NCBI GenBank assembly: GCA_903869675.1
Contig: CAIQAB010000017.1
Coordinates: forward strand, 248,001 to 312,000
DNA from: an uncultured Verrucomicrobiota bacterium
GTDB taxonomy: Bacteria; Verrucomicrobiota; Verrucomicrobiia; Opitutales; Opitutaceae
Direction of reading: 5' to 3'
Length of the DNA stretch: 64,000 nucleotides
This document shows, piece after piece, positions 18,206-29,942 of this stretch. Each line of letters begins with the position of its first letter. Position 1 is the first letter of the stretch. A program made the translations under genes and the position numbers. Under the pieces are notes generated by a model. The model was not told where the DNA came from, made no database searches, and saw nothing but the letters and a program-made list of their open reading frames with translations.

Positions 18206-20398
18206 TCAGCGCAGGAAGGCTTCGTGCAGGCCGCCGTCGACCGTCACGATCTGGCCGGTGGTCTTGCTCAGGCGCTGGGTGACCAGGAGGAAATACGCCT
18301 CGGCCTGATCGGCGGGCGTGATCGGGGCCTTGGTCAAGGTGCGATCGGCATAGAACTGCGCCAGCTTGGTCACGAGCGACTCGGTGGCCTCGTCGTCCTT
18401 GTAGGGGATGGCGTATTTCGCCAGCGAACCGATGACGCGATCCCGCGGGAACATCGCCGAGCCCTGCACCACGGTGGCGGGGGCGACGCCGTTCACGCGG
18501 ACGAGCGGGGCCAGCTCGATGGCGAGCTCGCGGACGAGGTGGTTGGCGGCGGCCTTGGACGTATCGTAGGCGAGCGAGCCCTTCTTCGCCACGGCGGCGT
18601 TGGCCGAGGTGGTCAACACGAGGTTGCCGCGCAGGCCCTGCTGTTTCCAGGTCTTGAAGGCCTCGTCAGCCACGAGGTAGCTGCCGGTGACGTTGATGTT
18701 GAAGGTCAGCGCCCACTTGTCGTCGGGGATGTGGCCGGTGGTATCCGAGGGCACGAAGATGCCGGCGGTCACGCAGATGGAATCGAAGCCGCCGTAGGCC
18801 AGCGCCACCTGGTCGAGCATGGCGCGGATGCTGGCCCGGTCGGTGACGTTGGCGGCGAGGCCGATGGCCGGGCCGCAGTTCGAAATGCCGGTGCCGGCGA
18901 CGCCGATGCCCTGGCCGAACTTGGCGGCGAGTTCCTTGGCGGTGGCCTCGGCGGCGGCGGCGTTGAGGTCAACGCACACGATGTGGGCGCCCTCTTTGGC
19001 GAGGCGGTGGGCGGTCTCCTTGCCGATGCCGGAGCCGGCGCCGATCACGAGGATGACCTGGCGGGCGAGCTCCTTCTCGGCGGGCATGCGCTGGAGCTTG
19101 GCCTCCTCGAGCAGCCAATACTCGATGTCGAAGGCCTCCTGCTGGGGCAGGGCGATGTATTTGTCGATGGCCTCGGCGCCGCGCATGACCTCGACGGCGC
19201 AGTTGTAGAACTCGGCGGTGACGCGGCTCTCGGACTTGTCCTTGCCCCAGGCGATCATGCCGAGACCGGGGATGAGCACGACGGTGGGATTCGGATCGCG
19301 CATGGCGGGCGAGTTGGCCCGGCGGCAGACGTTGTAGTAGGCGGTGTAGTCCACGCGGTATTGGTCGAGGGCGGCGGCGAGCTTCAGCTTCAGCGCGGCG
19401 GCGTCCTCGGCCTGCGGGTTCCAATCGACGTAGAGGGGCTTGATCTTGGTGCGCAGGAAATGGTCCGGGCAGGAGGTGCCGAGCGCGGCGAGGCGCGGGG
19501 CCTCGGCCGAGTTGACGAAGCGGAGGATCTTCTCGTCGTCCTGGATGGTGCCGATGAAACGCTTCTGCTGGGAGACCTGGCCGCGCAGCCAGGGCAGGAT
19601 GGAGGCGAGGGTGGCGCGGCGCTGCTCCTCGGGGAGGGTCTGGTATTTCTGGCCGCCGAAGGCCTTGGCGTCGCCGCCCTTGGCCTGGTATTTCGCCTCG
19701 ATGTAGGCGGAGGCTTTTTCGATGCAATCGAGCGTCCAGGTGTAGCAGGCCTTGTCGTCGTCCGCCCAGGAGATGAAGCCGTGCTGGCCCATCATGATGG
19801 CCTTCACGCCGGGCTGGGCCTGGGAAACGGCCTGCATGGCGAGGCCGAGCTCGAAGCCTGGGCGCATCCAAGGCACGTAGGCCATCTGGCCGCCGAAGAT
19901 CTCCTGGGTGAGGCGCTGGCAATTGGCCGACGCGGCGATGGCGATGATCGCGTTCGGGTGCATGTGATCGACGAACTTGCCCGGCAGGAAGCTGTGCAGC
20001 GGGGTGTCGATCGAGGAAGCGCGGGGGTTGAGGTTGAAAGTCGCGTGGGCCTGCATGGCGACCATCTCGTCCTCGGCCTGGGACTTCAGGCCCTTGTCGG
20101 AGCGGGCGTTGTAGACGCCTTGGAGGGCGAGGAGTTTTTGCTGATAAAGGGAGGAGAAAAACTCACGCCCGGCGGTGCGGAGATCGCCGCCGGAGCCCTT
20201 TACCCAGAGGACTTCGACATCCTGGCCGGTGATGGGGTCCTTGCCGGTGAGCTTGGAGGAGGTGTTGCCGCCGCCGGTGTTGGTGATGCGCTGGTCGGAG
20301 CCGAGGATATTGGACCGGTAGACGAGACGGCCGACGGGATCGAGGGAGGCGGCCTTGGCGTCGTCCCAGGAGTAATTAACGTGCATGTAGTTGGGCAT
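18206..20398 (-). CDS. Bifunctional rhamnulose-1-phosphate aldolase / short-chain dehydrogenase
   Basis: A 730-residue fusion. The N-terminal part (about 1-430) is a class II aldolase domain expected to split L-rhamnulose 1-phosphate into dihydroxyacetone phosphate and L-lactaldehyde; metal-ligand histidines are likely in DHMHPNAIIA and GQHGFI. The C-terminal part (about 445-730) is a Rossmann short-chain dehydrogenase with GAGSGIGKET and the catalytic YDTSK, expected to act on lactaldehyde. The fusion order is that of known RhaD/RhaE-type proteins. It lies downstream of rhaA, with 42 bases between. No rhamnulokinase is in this operon. Confidence 0.92.
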   Translation of the reverse strand: MPNYMHVNYSWDDAKAASLDPVGRLVYRSNILGSDQRITNTGGGNTSSKLTGKDPITGQDVEVLWVKGSGGDLRTAGREFFSSLYQQKLLALQGVYNARSDKGLKSQAEDEMVAMQAHATFNLNPRASSIDTPLHSFLPGKFVDHMHPNAIIAIAASANCQRLTQEIFGGQMAYVPWMRPGFELGLAMQAVSQAQPGVKAIMMGQHGFISWADDDKACYTWTLDCIEKASAYIEAKYQAKGGDAKAFGGQKYQTLPEEQRRATLASILPWLRGQVSQQKRFIGTIQDDEKILRFVNSAEAPRLAALGTSCPDHFLRTKIKPLYVDWNPQAEDAAALKLKLAAALDQYRVDYTAYYNVCRRANSPAMRDPNPTVVLIPGLGMIAWGKDKSESRVTAEFYNCAVEVMRGAEAIDKYIALPQQEAFDIEYWLLEEAKLQRMPAEKELARQVILVIGAGSGIGKETAHRLAKEGAHIVCVDLNAAAAEATAKELAAKFGQGIGVAGTGISNCGPAIGLAANVTDRASIRAMLDQVALAYGGFDSICVTAGIFVPSDTTGHIPDDKWALTFNINVTGSYLVADEAFKTWKQQGLRGNLVLTTSANAAVAKKGSLAYDTSKAAANHLVRELAIELAPLVRVNGVAPATVVQGSAMFPRDRVIGSLAKYAIPYKDDEATESLVTKLAQFYADRTLTKAPITPADQAEAYFLLVTQRLSKTTGQIVTVDGGLHEAFLR

Positions 20399-20440
20399 GG
20401 ATGTGGAAAGGAAAGCGCGGGAATGGGCGGGATCGGATGC

Positions 20441-21727
20441 TCAGCGCCTGGAGAGGACGGTCTTCTCGTAGGCTTGGATCTCGGCCATGAAACCGAGGCC
20501 GGCGGGGGTGTTGTGGCGGCGGCAGAACTCGTCCCAGACCGGGCCGAGCGGCAGGGCGCGGCTCTCCTCGAACAGGGCGAGGCGGAGCGCGTTATCCCCG
20601 TATTCCTCGGCGCCGCGCAGCAGGGCGGCGGGCTCGAGCAGGGCGGCGAGCAGCGCCTTCTGGGCGGCGCGGGTGCCGATCACCCACGCGGCGATGCGGT
20701 TGATGGAGGCATCGAAATAATCGAGGCCGATGGCGGTGCGGCCGAGGAAATCACCGCGGACGAGTTCCTCAAAAATGGCGCGAGTGGGGTCATCGCAGGT
20801 CACGACGTGGTCGCTATCCCAGCGCACGCCGCGGCTCACGTGGAGGAGCAGGGCGGGGGCGAATTGCAGGACGGAGGAAATTTTATCGGCGAGCGACTCG
20901 GTGGGATGGAAGTGGCCGGCATCGAGGCAGTAGGCGACGTCGCCGCGTTTCAGCGCGTAGCCGAGGTAGAACTCGTGAGAACCAACGGTGTAGGACTCGG
21001 CGCCGATGCCGAAGAGCTTCGATTCCACGGCGTCGAGGTGGTGCTTCGCGTTGAGTTTTTCGGCGAAGACCTTCTCGAGCGAGGCGGCGAGGCGGGCGCG
21101 GGGCGCGGCGCGGTCGAAAGGGGTGTCTTTCGAGCCATCGGGGATCCAGACGTTGGTGACGGTGCGGGTGCCCATCTTTTTGCCGAAATGGGCGCCGATG
21201 CGGCGGGAGGCGGCGCAGTGGGCGATCCAGAACTCGCGGATCTTTTTATCCGGATGAGACAAGGTGCCCTCGGCGGAGAGGGGGTGGGAGAAGTTGGACG
21301 GGTTAAAATCAAGCCCGTGGAGCTTGCGGTCCTGCGCCCAGTCCACCCAGGAGGCGAAGTGTTTCGGCTCGATGGCGTCGCGGTCCACGGGTTTGCCGGA
21401 GAAGTCGGCGTAAATGGCGTGGAGATTCAGGCGATGGCGGCCGGGCAGGAGTTTGTAGACGAGATCGAGGTCCTGGCGGAGCTGGTCGATGGTGCGGGCC
21501 TTGCCGGGATAGTTGCCGGTGGCCTGGATGCCACCGGTGAGGGTGGCGTCGGCCTTTTCAAAGCCGCCGACGTCGTCGCCCTGCCAGCAGTGGAGCGAGA
21601 TGGGCGTGGCCGCGAGGGTGGCGAGTGCGGCCTCCACATCGACCCCCAGGGCATCATAGGTCTCAGCAGCAGCAACAAAAGCGCGGGATGAACGGGGGGA
21701 AGACTTGGCGGAGGAAGACTTGGACAT
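20441..21727 (-). CDS. rhaA: L-rhamnose isomerase
   Basis: Converts L-rhamnose to L-rhamnulose, the first step of rhamnose catabolism. Very clear similarity to the enterobacterial RhaA type: [71 protein letters not shown] and [15 protein letters not shown]. The 428-residue length assumes the ATG at 21727 and a Ser/Lys-rich leader; a TTG 57 bases upstream would add a non-conserved stretch. First gene of a two-gene operon with the aldolase fusion. Rhamnose is a pectin sugar, consistent with the nearby pectate lyase. Confidence 0.95.
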   Translation of the reverse strand: MSKSSSAKSSPRSSRAFVAAAETYDALGVDVEAALATLAATPISLHCWQGDDVGGFEKADATLTGGIQATGNYPGKARTIDQLRQDLDLVYKLLPGRHRLNLHAIYADFSGKPVDRDAIEPKHFASWVDWAQDRKLHGLDFNPSNFSHPLSAEGTLSHPDKKIREFWIAHCAASRRIGAHFGKKMGTRTVTNVWIPDGSKDTPFDRAAPRARLAASLEKVFAEKLNAKHHLDAVESKLFGIGAESYTVGSHEFYLGYALKRGDVAYCLDAGHFHPTESLADKISSVLQFAPALLLHVSRGVRWDSDHVVTCDDPTRAIFEELVRGDFLGRTAIGLDYFDASINRIAAWVIGTRAAQKALLAALLEPAALLRGAEEYGDNALRLALFEESRALPLGPVWDEFCRRHNTPAGLGFMAEIQAYEKTVLSRR

Positions 21728-21854
21728 GGGAGGCAAATTCCGAATTTTGGTAGATTTTGAGAGATTTCGAGCGTTTTCTTTCAAACGGGTCTGCAGTCGC
21801 CCGCAGAACGATGAAAATCTTTTTTAGCAGAGCCTTACAGGGAGCCGGCGCTGT

Positions 21855-23510
21855 TCAGAACTTCCGGCGCACGGAGGTATCGGCGGCGCGGGGGAGTTTG
21901 GCGGGGAACTCGGCGACGGCGTGGAGGCCGCGGCTCTCGTGGCGCTGGAGGGCGCAGGCGACGATGAGCTCGGCGACCTGGATCATGTTGCGCAACTCGA
22001 GCAGGCGGGAATCGACCGAGAAATTGGCGTAATATTCCTGGATCTCGCGGGAGAGGTTGGCGATGCGGGTGCGGGCGCGCTCGAGACGCTTGGTCGTGCG
22101 CATGATGCTCACGTAGTCCCACATGGTGCGACGCAGCTCTTCCCAGTTGTGGGTGATAACCACGCGCTCATCGAGATCGCCGCCGCCGAAATCGCGCCAC
22201 TCGGGGATGGCGGCGGCGGGCGCGGCGGCTTTCCGGATACGGCCGAGGTAGGCCGCGACCGAGGCGGCGCCGCGGTGGGCCATGACCACGGCCTCGAGGA
22301 GGGAGTTGGAAGCGAGACGGTTGGCGCCGTGCAGGCCGGTGCAGGCGACCTCGCCGCAGGCGTAGAGACCGGGCAGGGTGGTCTCGGCGGCGAGCGTGGT
22401 GGCAACGCCGCCGCAGGTGTAGTGGGCGGCGGGCACGACGGGGATCTTGTCCTTGGAAATATCGATGCCCTCGTCGGAGCAAAACTTATGGATAAGGGGG
22501 AAGCGGGAGCGCAGGAAGGCGGAGTTGCGGTGGGTGATATCGAGCCACACGTGGGGCGAGCCGGTGCGCTTCATCTCGGCGTCGATGGCGCGGGCCACGA
22601 TATCGCGCGGAGCAAGGTCGGCCTGCGGGTGGTAGCGCGGCATAAAGGCCTCGCCCTCGGCATTGCGCAGGATGGCGCCCTCGCCGCGGACGGCCTCGCT
22701 GATGAGGAAGCGTTTCCCCGAGAGTGAATACAGCGCGGTGGGGTGGAACTGGATGAACTCCATGTTCAGCACCTCGACGCCGGCGCGGTAGGCCATGGCG
22801 ATGCCGTCGCCGGTGGCGATCTCGGGGTTGGTGGTGTAGAGGTAGACCTGACCGGCGCCACCGGAGCTGAGCATCACCACCGGCGCCTGGAAGGTAACGA
22901 CGCGGCGGTCGCGCACGTCCAGGGCGTAGACCCCGACCACGCGGTCGGCGTCGGCCGGGAGGGCCTTGCGCTGGCGGCGGGCGAGTTTGCCGGCGGTGAT
23001 GACGTCGATGGCGAAAAAATGCTCAAACAGGGCGATACGGGGCTCGCGGGCGATGGCCTTGATGAGGGCGGACTCGATGGCCTTGCCGGTCATATCCTTC
23101 ACGTGGAGGATGCGCCGCTCGCTGTGGCCGCCTTCGCGGCCGAGATCGTAGCCGCCTTCGTCGTCACGGGAAAACTTCAAGCCGAGGTCGATCAACTCCC
23201 GCACGCGGGCGGGGCCGTCGGTGATGATCTGCTTGACGACCTTGCGATCGCAAAGACCGTCGCCGGCCACGAGGGTATCGGCGACATGCTTGGCGAAATC
23301 GTCGGTCTCGGCGGTCACGACCGCGATGCCGCCCTGGGCCCAATTCGTATTGGAATCGGCCTTGTTTTTCTTGGTCAGGATCGCGACCGAGCGGCCCTGC
23401 TGCGCCACCTTCAGGGCGAAGCTCAGGCCGGCGATGCCGGAGCCGATCACGAGGACGTCGTAGGCGCGGGCGCGCGGGGCGACGGACGAGGAGGCGGGGG
23501 GGACGCTCAC
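21855..23510 (-). CDS. nadB: L-aspartate oxidase
   Basis: FAD enzyme oxidising L-aspartate to iminoaspartate for NAD synthesis. The dinucleotide fold VIGSGIAGLSFAL is at the N-terminus; GREGGHSERRILH, the substrate-region signature, and the capping and C-terminal helical domains (to LELRNMIQVAELIV) follow. The length of 551 residues is normal. The start is GTG at 23510, overlapping the panC stop (GTGA), since the open frame upstream is only a shadow of panC. No nadA or nadC is in view; pairing with panC is unusual but consistent with shared use of aspartate-derived precursors. Confidence 0.93.
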   Translation of the reverse strand: MSVPPASSSVAPRARAYDVLVIGSGIAGLSFALKVAQQGRSVAILTKKNKADSNTNWAQGGIAVVTAETDDFAKHVADTLVAGDGLCDRKVVKQIITDGPARVRELIDLGLKFSRDDEGGYDLGREGGHSERRILHVKDMTGKAIESALIKAIAREPRIALFEHFFAIDVITAGKLARRQRKALPADADRVVGVYALDVRDRRVVTFQAPVVMLSSGGAGQVYLYTTNPEIATGDGIAMAYRAGVEVLNMEFIQFHPTALYSLSGKRFLISEAVRGEGAILRNAEGEAFMPRYHPQADLAPRDIVARAIDAEMKRTGSPHVWLDITHRNSAFLRSRFPLIHKFCSDEGIDISKDKIPVVPAAHYTCGGVATTLAAETTLPGLYACGEVACTGLHGANRLASNSLLEAVVMAHRGAASVAAYLGRIRKAAAPAAAIPEWRDFGGGDLDERVVITHNWEELRRTMWDYVSIMRTTKRLERARTRIANLSREIQEYYANFSVDSRLLELRNMIQVAELIVACALQRHESRGLHAVAEFPAKLPRAADTSVRRKF

Positions 23511-24349
23511 AGCACGATATTGTCGATCAGGCGGACCTCGTCCATCCAGGCGGCGATGGCCATGACGGTCTCGCCCGGGACCACCTCGCGGGCGGGCTCC
23601 ATGGTGGTGCGGTTGACCAGCGAGACGTAGATCACGCGGATGCGGCGGTGCTGGCTGAGGATGTGGGTAGCCTCGGCGACCAGGCGATCGGAGCGGATCT
23701 CGCCCGCGGCGGCCATCTCGCGGGCCTTTTCGAGCGCGCGGTGGATGGCGAGGGCCTCGACGCGCTGAGTGGCGGAGAGGTAGCGATTGCGCGAGCTCAG
23801 CGCGAGGCCGTCGGGCTCGCGAAGGGTCGGCGCCACGACGATATCGACGGTGAAATTCAGGTCGGTGACCATCTTGCGGATGACGGCGACCTGCTGGGCG
23901 TCTTTCTGGCCGAACACGGCGAGATCGGGACGGCAGATGTTGAACAACTTGGCCACGACGGTGGTGACGCCGCGGAAGTGGCTGGGGCGGGAGACGCCTT
24001 CGAGGGGTTTGGCGACGTGTTCCTCGGTGATGTAGGTCGAGTAGCCCTTCGGGTAGATCTCCTCGTTGGGCGGGGCGAAGACGTAATCTGCCCCGGCGGC
24101 CTCGCACTTGGCGACGTCGGCCTCCAACTCGCGCGGGTATTTGTTAAAATCCTCGTTCGGGGCGAACTGGGTGGGGTTCACGAAAATGGTCACGACCACG
24201 GCATCGGCGCGCCCGGCGGCGGTGCGGATCAAGGTGAGGTGGCCTTCGTGCAGGGCGCCCATGGTCGGGACAAGCCCGATGAGCTGGCCTTGCGCGCGGA
24301 GGGCCTCGGCGAGGGCCTGCATTTCAGGCACGGAACGGATGATTTGCAT
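23507..24349 (-). CDS. panC: Pantothenate synthetase (pantoate--beta-alanine ligase)
   Basis: Joins pantoate and beta-alanine using ATP. The nucleotidyltransferase HxGH motif is in PTMGALHEGHLTLIR; FVNPTQF, GQKDAQQ and LSSRNRYLS (the KMSKS-equivalent region) follow. The length of 280 residues is typical. It is divergent from dapL across a 90-base gap that holds a palindrome, and its stop overlaps the nadB start. Confidence 0.95.
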   Translation of the reverse strand: MQIIRSVPEMQALAEALRAQGQLIGLVPTMGALHEGHLTLIRTAAGRADAVVVTIFVNPTQFAPNEDFNKYPRELEADVAKCEAAGADYVFAPPNEEIYPKGYSTYITEEHVAKPLEGVSRPSHFRGVTTVVAKLFNICRPDLAVFGQKDAQQVAVIRKMVTDLNFTVDIVVAPTLREPDGLALSSRNRYLSATQRVEALAIHRALEKAREMAAAGEIRSDRLVAEATHILSQHRRIRVIYVSLVNRTTMEPAREVVPGETVMAIAAWMDEVRLIDNIVL

Positions 24350-24382
24350 GCGGAGACAGGGTGGCCGCGCGAAAGACGCGGG

Positions 24383-24418
24383 GCTTGAACAAAGGCGCTT
24401 CCCGCCCCTTGTTCAAGC
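24383..24418. promoter_or_regulatory. Palindrome between divergent panC and dapL
   Basis: A 10-bp perfect inverted repeat GCTTGAACAA/TTGTTCAAGC with a 16-base spacer in the only gap between the two divergent genes. It could be an operator or a transcript hairpin; no factor can be named. Confidence 0.4.
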
Positions 24419-24439
24419 GTTTCACCCATCTCCACGCCC

Positions 24440-25666
24440 ATGATCCGCATCAACGAGAACTTCCTCAAACTGAAGGCCAGCTACCTCTTTTCCGATATCG
24501 CCAAGCGCGTCGGAGCCTACACGGCGGCCAATCCCGACAAGCCCGTCATCCGCCTCGGCATCGGCGACGTCACCGAGCCGCTCGCCCCGTCGGTGCTAAA
24601 AGCCTTCCACGCCGGCGTGGACGAGATGGCGGTCCGCGCCACGTTCAAGGGCTACGGCCCCGAGCAGGGCTACGCCTTCCTCCGCGAAGCCATCGCCGCC
24701 CACGATTACGCCGCCCGCGGCTGCCCGATCGCGGCCGAGGAGATTTTCGTCTCCGACGGCTCCAAGTGCGATTGCGGTAATATCCAGGAAATCTTCGCCA
24801 CCGAGGGCCTAAAGCTCGCCATTCCCGACCCCGTCTACCCGGTCTACGTCGACACCAACGTCATGGCCGGCCGCACCGGCGCCAACCTCGACGGCCGCTA
24901 CGCCGGCATCACCTACCTCGATTGCACGCAGGCCAACGGCTATGTGCCCGCCATTCCCGTGGGTGCGTCCGACCTGATCTACCTCTGCTTCCCCAACAAT
25001 CCCACGGGGGCCGTCGCCACCCGCGAGCAACTCGCCGCGTGGGTCGCCTACGCCAAGGCCAACCGCGCCATCATCCTCTTCGACAGCGCCTACGAGGCCT
25101 ACATCCGGGACCCGCGGATCCCCCACTCCATCTATGAGATCCCCGGCGCCGACGAGGTCGCGATCGAGTTTCGCAGCTTCTCCAAGACGGCCGGCTTCAC
25201 CGGCACGCGGTGCGCCTACACGGTGGTGCCGAAGAAACTCGTCGCCTACGACGCCGCGGGCAATGCACACCCGGTCCACGCGCTCTGGAACCGCCGCCAC
25301 ACCACGAAGTTCAACGGCGTCTCCTACCCGGTGCAAAAGGCCGCCGCCGCCATCTTCACGCCCGAAGGCCAGGCCGAGGTGAAGGCGATGACCGACTTCT
25401 ATCTGGCCAACGCCGCCCTCATCCGCACGGCCATGACCGGGCTCGGTTTCTCCTGCATAGGCGGGGACAACGCACCCTACATCTGGGTGAACACCGGCAC
25501 CGATTCATGGGCCTTTTTCGACAAGCTGCTCAACGAGGCGCAGGTGGTCTGCACGCCGGGTGCGGGCTTCGGCAAGTGCGGCGAGGGCCACGTGCGCATC
25601 AGCGCCTTCAACAGCCGCGAAAACGTCGAGAAGGCCCTGGCCCGCATCGCGGCGGCGCTGAAGTAA
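24440..25666 (+). CDS. dapL: LL-diaminopimelate aminotransferase
   Basis: PLP enzyme of the one-step route from tetrahydrodipicolinate to LL-diaminopimelate, used for lysine and cell-wall synthesis in Chlamydiae, Verrucomicrobia, plants and others. Signatures: [14 protein letters not shown] at the start, [22 protein letters not shown], and the PLP lysine in [13 protein letters not shown]. The length of 408 residues is typical. Together with asd at 47.7 kb it indicates the DapL variant of lysine synthesis. Confidence 0.95.
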   Translation: MIRINENFLKLKASYLFSDIAKRVGAYTAANPDKPVIRLGIGDVTEPLAPSVLKAFHAGVDEMAVRATFKGYGPEQGYAFLREAIAAHDYAARGCPIAAEEIFVSDGSKCDCGNIQEIFATEGLKLAIPDPVYPVYVDTNVMAGRTGANLDGRYAGITYLDCTQANGYVPAIPVGASDLIYLCFPNNPTGAVATREQLAAWVAYAKANRAIILFDSAYEAYIRDPRIPHSIYEIPGADEVAIEFRSFSKTAGFTGTRCAYTVVPKKLVAYDAAGNAHPVHALWNRRHTTKFNGVSYPVQKAAAAIFTPEGQAEVKAMTDFYLANAALIRTAMTGLGFSCIGGDNAPYIWVNTGTDSWAFFDKLLNEAQVVCTPGAGFGKCGEGHVRISAFNSRENVEKALARIAAALK

Positions 25667-25679
25667 GCACCGTCGACCC

Positions 25680-25711
25680 AAAAAAGGGCGGTGCGCCGGA
25701 GCGCACCGCCC
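25680..25711 (-). terminator. Intrinsic terminator of metK-ahcY
   Basis: An 11-bp GC-rich stem GGGCGGTGCGC/GCGCACCGCCC with a 4-base loop, followed on the minus strand by six T. It lies 34 bases beyond the ahcY stop; the stem could also serve dapL from the other side. Confidence 0.85.
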
Positions 25712-25744
25712 TCAACCACACGCCGGTCGCAGCCGGGCTGCCGC

Positions 25745-27184
<1,440 letters not shown>

Positions 27185-27201
27185 GGTGGCGGAGGCTATG
27201 G

Positions 27202-28422
27202 TTATTTGGAGAGTTTCTTCACGGCGGCCTGCAGGGCGGCGACCTTGGTGGTCGCCTCCCAGGGCAGGCCGGTTTTGCCGAAGTGGCCGTAGTTGGTGGT
27301 CTGGCGGTAAAAAGGCTGGAGCAAGTCGAGTTGCTTCACGATGTCGGCGGGCTTGAACAAGAAGACCTTCTGGATGGCCTCGGTGATCAGCTCGTCGGCG
27401 ATGACGCCGGTGCCGAAGGTGTTCACGTAAACGCTGACGGGTTTCGGGTGGCCGATGGCGTAGGCGAACTGGACCTCGCACTGTTTGGCGAGTTTGGCGG
27501 CCACGATATTCTTGGCGACCCAGCGGCCCATGTAGGCGGCGGAGCGGTCAACCTTGGAGGGATCCTTGCCCGAGAAGGCGCCGCCGCCGTGGCGGCCCCA
27601 GCCACCGTAGGTATCCACGATGATCTTGCGGCCGGTGAGGCCGGAATCGCCCTGCGGGCCGCCGATCATGAACTTGCCGGTGGGGTTGATCAGGAACTCG
27701 GTTTTCGCATTAAGTAGGGCGGGCGGCAGGACCTTGCGAATCACATTTTTAATCAGGAAGGCCTCGATATCGGCGCGGGTAACGTCCGCGGTGTGCTGGG
27801 TGGAGATCACCACGTTGACGATCTCGGTGGGCACGCCGTCGACGTAGCGGACGGAGACCTGCGTCTTGGCGTCGGGGCGCAGCCATTTGACCTTGCGGGA
27901 CTTGCGAATGGCGGTGAGTTCGCGGCCGAGGCGGTGGGCGAAGATGATTGGCGAGGGCATGAGCTCCTCGGTCTCGTCGGACGCGAAGCCGAACATCAGG
28001 CCCTGGTCGCCGGCCCCCTGCTCGGCGGTCTTTTTGCCCTCGGCTTTTTTCGCGTCCACGCCCTGGGCGATGTCGGCGGACTGGGCGGTGAGGTAGTTGT
28101 TGATGAAAACGGTGTCGGCGTGGAAAACATCGTCATCGTTCACGTAGCCGATGTGGCGGATGGCGTCGCGGATGACCTTGTCCACGTTGAAGGCCTCGTC
28201 GACGGGCTTGGTCTTGCCGGTCTTTTTGTCCTGGAGTTTCGGGAGGGTGATCTCGCCGCCCACCACGACGACGTTCGACTTAACGAAGGTCTCGCAGGCG
28301 ACGCGGGCGGTTTTATCGAAGGCGAGACACGCATCGAGGATGCTGTCGGAAATGAGGTCGGCTACCTTGTCGGGATGGCCCTCGCCGACCGACTCGGAGG
28401 AAAAAACAAAGGTGTTTGCCAT
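27202..28422 (-). CDS. metK: S-adenosylmethionine synthetase
   Basis: Makes SAM from methionine and ATP. Signatures: [16 protein letters not shown] at the N-terminus, [12 protein letters not shown], and the phosphate-binding [19 protein letters not shown]. The length of 406 residues is slightly above the usual 385-400, with short charged insertions ([25 protein letters not shown]). First gene of the metK-ahcY operon; the leader is described separately. Confidence 0.96.
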   Translation of the reverse strand: MANTFVFSSESVGEGHPDKVADLISDSILDACLAFDKTARVACETFVKSNVVVVGGEITLPKLQDKKTGKTKPVDEAFNVDKVIRDAIRHIGYVNDDDVFHADTVFINNYLTAQSADIAQGVDAKKAEGKKTAEQGAGDQGLMFGFASDETEELMPSPIIFAHRLGRELTAIRKSRKVKWLRPDAKTQVSVRYVDGVPTEIVNVVISTQHTADVTRADIEAFLIKNVIRKVLPPALLNAKTEFLINPTGKFMIGGPQGDSGLTGRKIIVDTYGGWGRHGGGAFSGKDPSKVDRSAAYMGRWVAKNIVAAKLAKQCEVQFAYAIGHPKPVSVYVNTFGTGVIADELITEAIQKVFLFKPADIVKQLDLLQPFYRQTTNYGHFGKTGLPWEATTKVAALQAAVKKLSK

Positions 28423-28607
28423 GGGAGTTATTGGACTCCGCTAGCCTCATCTGCCCACAAACCCGGGCAAGTTAAATATCAACATATACCGATCCCTTGA
28501 TATGTTAATTAATAAGCAGAATTAGCCTTACGGCGCTCAAATCCGAGATGTGGTTGCGCCTGTTCACATTTTTTTGATCATTACTAACTCGATCGAAAAA
28601 CGACCCT
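28423..28607. promoter_or_regulatory. AT-rich leader between metK and the Hpt gene
   Basis: A 185-base divergent gap, markedly AT-richer than its surroundings. It contains two inverted repeats: AACATAT/ATATGTT (28481-28487 with 28500-28506) and TGCCC/GGGCA (28452-28456 with 28465-28469). On the minus strand these would fold in the metK 5' leader. I could not match a SAM or SAH riboswitch consensus. Confidence 0.4.
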
Positions 28608-28973
28608 ATGTGCTCCGCAAAAAACGAACTGGTCCTGGACCCGGACGCCATTGCCAACCTGCGCTTGTTGGGGGATGAAGGAGACGACACGTTTCTCCGC
28701 GAGATTCTTGCTATTTACCTGAATGACGTCCCGCAGCGCGTGAGTGATCTCAAATTGGCCCTGGAGCGAAACGACCAGCCTTTCTTCACGCGCAGTGCGC
28801 ATACGATCAAGGGGAGTTCGGCGAATGTGGGAGCTAGGGAGTTGAAAAAACTAGCGGAGATGCTCGAAGCCCGTTCGAAGAACGAGCCGCTGACTTCGCT
28901 GGGACCCGCCCTGGCAGAGTTGGAGCAGGCCCTGGTGCGCGCCGAGGTGAAAATGCGGGAGCTGCTCGGCTGA
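28608..28973 (+). CDS. Hpt (histidine phosphotransfer) domain protein
   Basis: A 121-residue single-domain protein. The phosphoacceptor histidine is His65 in SAHTIKGSSANVGA, in the second of the four helices expected of an Hpt bundle. It would relay phosphate between a hybrid sensor kinase and a response regulator in a multistep phosphorelay. No kinase or regulator gene is adjacent, so its partners are elsewhere in the genome. Its start codon is preceded by a purine-poor sequence with no clear ribosome binding site. Confidence 0.9.
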   Translation: MCSAKNELVLDPDAIANLRLLGDEGDDTFLREILAIYLNDVPQRVSDLKLALERNDQPFFTRSAHTIKGSSANVGARELKKLAEMLEARSKNEPLTSLGPALAELEQALVRAEVKMRELLG

Positions 28974-29003
28974 GGGGCGGGGACTTCGCGCTTGCGCCCG
29001 GGC

Positions 29004-29942
29004 TTACGCGCCGGGGGAGCCGGCCTTAACTGAGGCAGTGGTGCAGGCTACCCCGAGGCGTTCACCCATCCGCGCATAGACTTCGCGATGGACGGCGGAA
29101 TTGGCGATCAAGTCTTCGTCGAAACGGACACGGCCACGTTGAAAAACCGTGACCACGCATGAGCCACCGAAAGCGAAGAGGCCCTTTTCGTCGCCCTTGG
29201 CCACCGGGCGGCCTGGTATAAAGCTCTGCAAGATGGCGCCGACCATGGTGGCGCCGATCTCGAGGATCGCGACCTCACCAAAAACCGGGGAGTCCACCAG
29301 CGTGACCATGCGTTTATTTTCCGTGAGGTAACCGGGGTTGACCCGCAAGGCGAGCGGGCTGACAGAGTAGAGCCAACCGTTGATCAGGCGGGACTCCGCA
29401 GGGGTGCCGGCTACGGGAAAATGAAAGCGGTGGTAGTCGACCGGACAAAGCCGCGAAATAAGCAAAGAGCCACCAGCGAAACGCGTGCCGAGTCCCCCGG
29501 AACCGAGCAAGGCGGCGAGAGTGAATTTTTTTCCCTTCACATAGAAACCATCCGCCGTGTCGACATCGGCATAAGCCAGATGACGGCCATCGGCGGGAAA
29601 TACCGCGATGTCCTCGCCGGGCGAGATGGGGCGGGCGCCGGGACGAAGAGTGCGGTAAAAAAACTCATTGAAGGTGCGGTAAGCGGTCGCGGGCTTGGCG
29701 AACTCCTCGGCATCGAGGTCGTAATCGACGACAAAGGGGAGCACGCGGTTAACGCTATCCGGGCGGCTCATGCGCCAGCCATACCAGGCGGAAAACCAGG
29801 CCCGCCGCACGACGGCGGAGAGGCTGAGGCGGCCGAGGGGATTGCCGCCGTAGATGAAGCGCAGCCAAGACTCGCCATAAATCCGCTCGCGTTCGATGCG
29901 GCCGTTGCGGCGGTTAAAGAATTCAATCGGTTCATCGGCCAT
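29004..29942 (-). CDS. psd: Phosphatidylserine decarboxylase (GGS-type)
   Basis: Makes phosphatidylethanolamine from phosphatidylserine. Seen: DYHRFHFPVAG with the conserved histidines, GATMVGAI, and the self-cleavage site GGS in FAFGGSCVVTVF, where the serine becomes the pyruvoyl group. GGS rather than LGST marks the longer, chlamydial/eukaryotic-PSD2-like branch. The ATG at 29942 gives 312 residues; a TTG upstream is rejected. The start of this gene is 355 bases from the opgH stop, so it probably has its own promoter. The phosphatidylserine synthase gene is not in view. Confidence 0.92.
   Translation of the reverse strand: MADEPIEFFNRRNGRIERERIYGESWLRFIYGGNPLGRLSLSAVVRRAWFSAWYGWRMSRPDSVNRVLPFVVDYDLDAEEFAKPATAYRTFNEFFYRTLRPGARPISPGEDIAVFPADGRHLAYADVDTADGFYVKGKKFTLAALLGSGGLGTRFAGGSLLISRLCPVDYHRFHFPVAGTPAESRLINGWLYSVSPLALRVNPGYLTENKRMVTLVDSPVFGEVAILEIGATMVGAILQSFIPGRPVAKGDEKGLFAFGGSCVVTVFQRGRVRFDEDLIANSAVHREVYARMGERLGVACTTASVKAGSPGA

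Noticed and set aside
18059-21691. 1210-codon open frame on the plus strand across the rhamnose genes
   Set aside because: Shadow of rhaA and the aldolase fusion, caused by high GC at third positions; Gly/Ala/Asp-rich and without domain motifs.
28423-28607. Known SAM or SAH riboswitch before metK
   Set aside because: Inverted repeats are present but no consensus core of a known class could be matched by eye.
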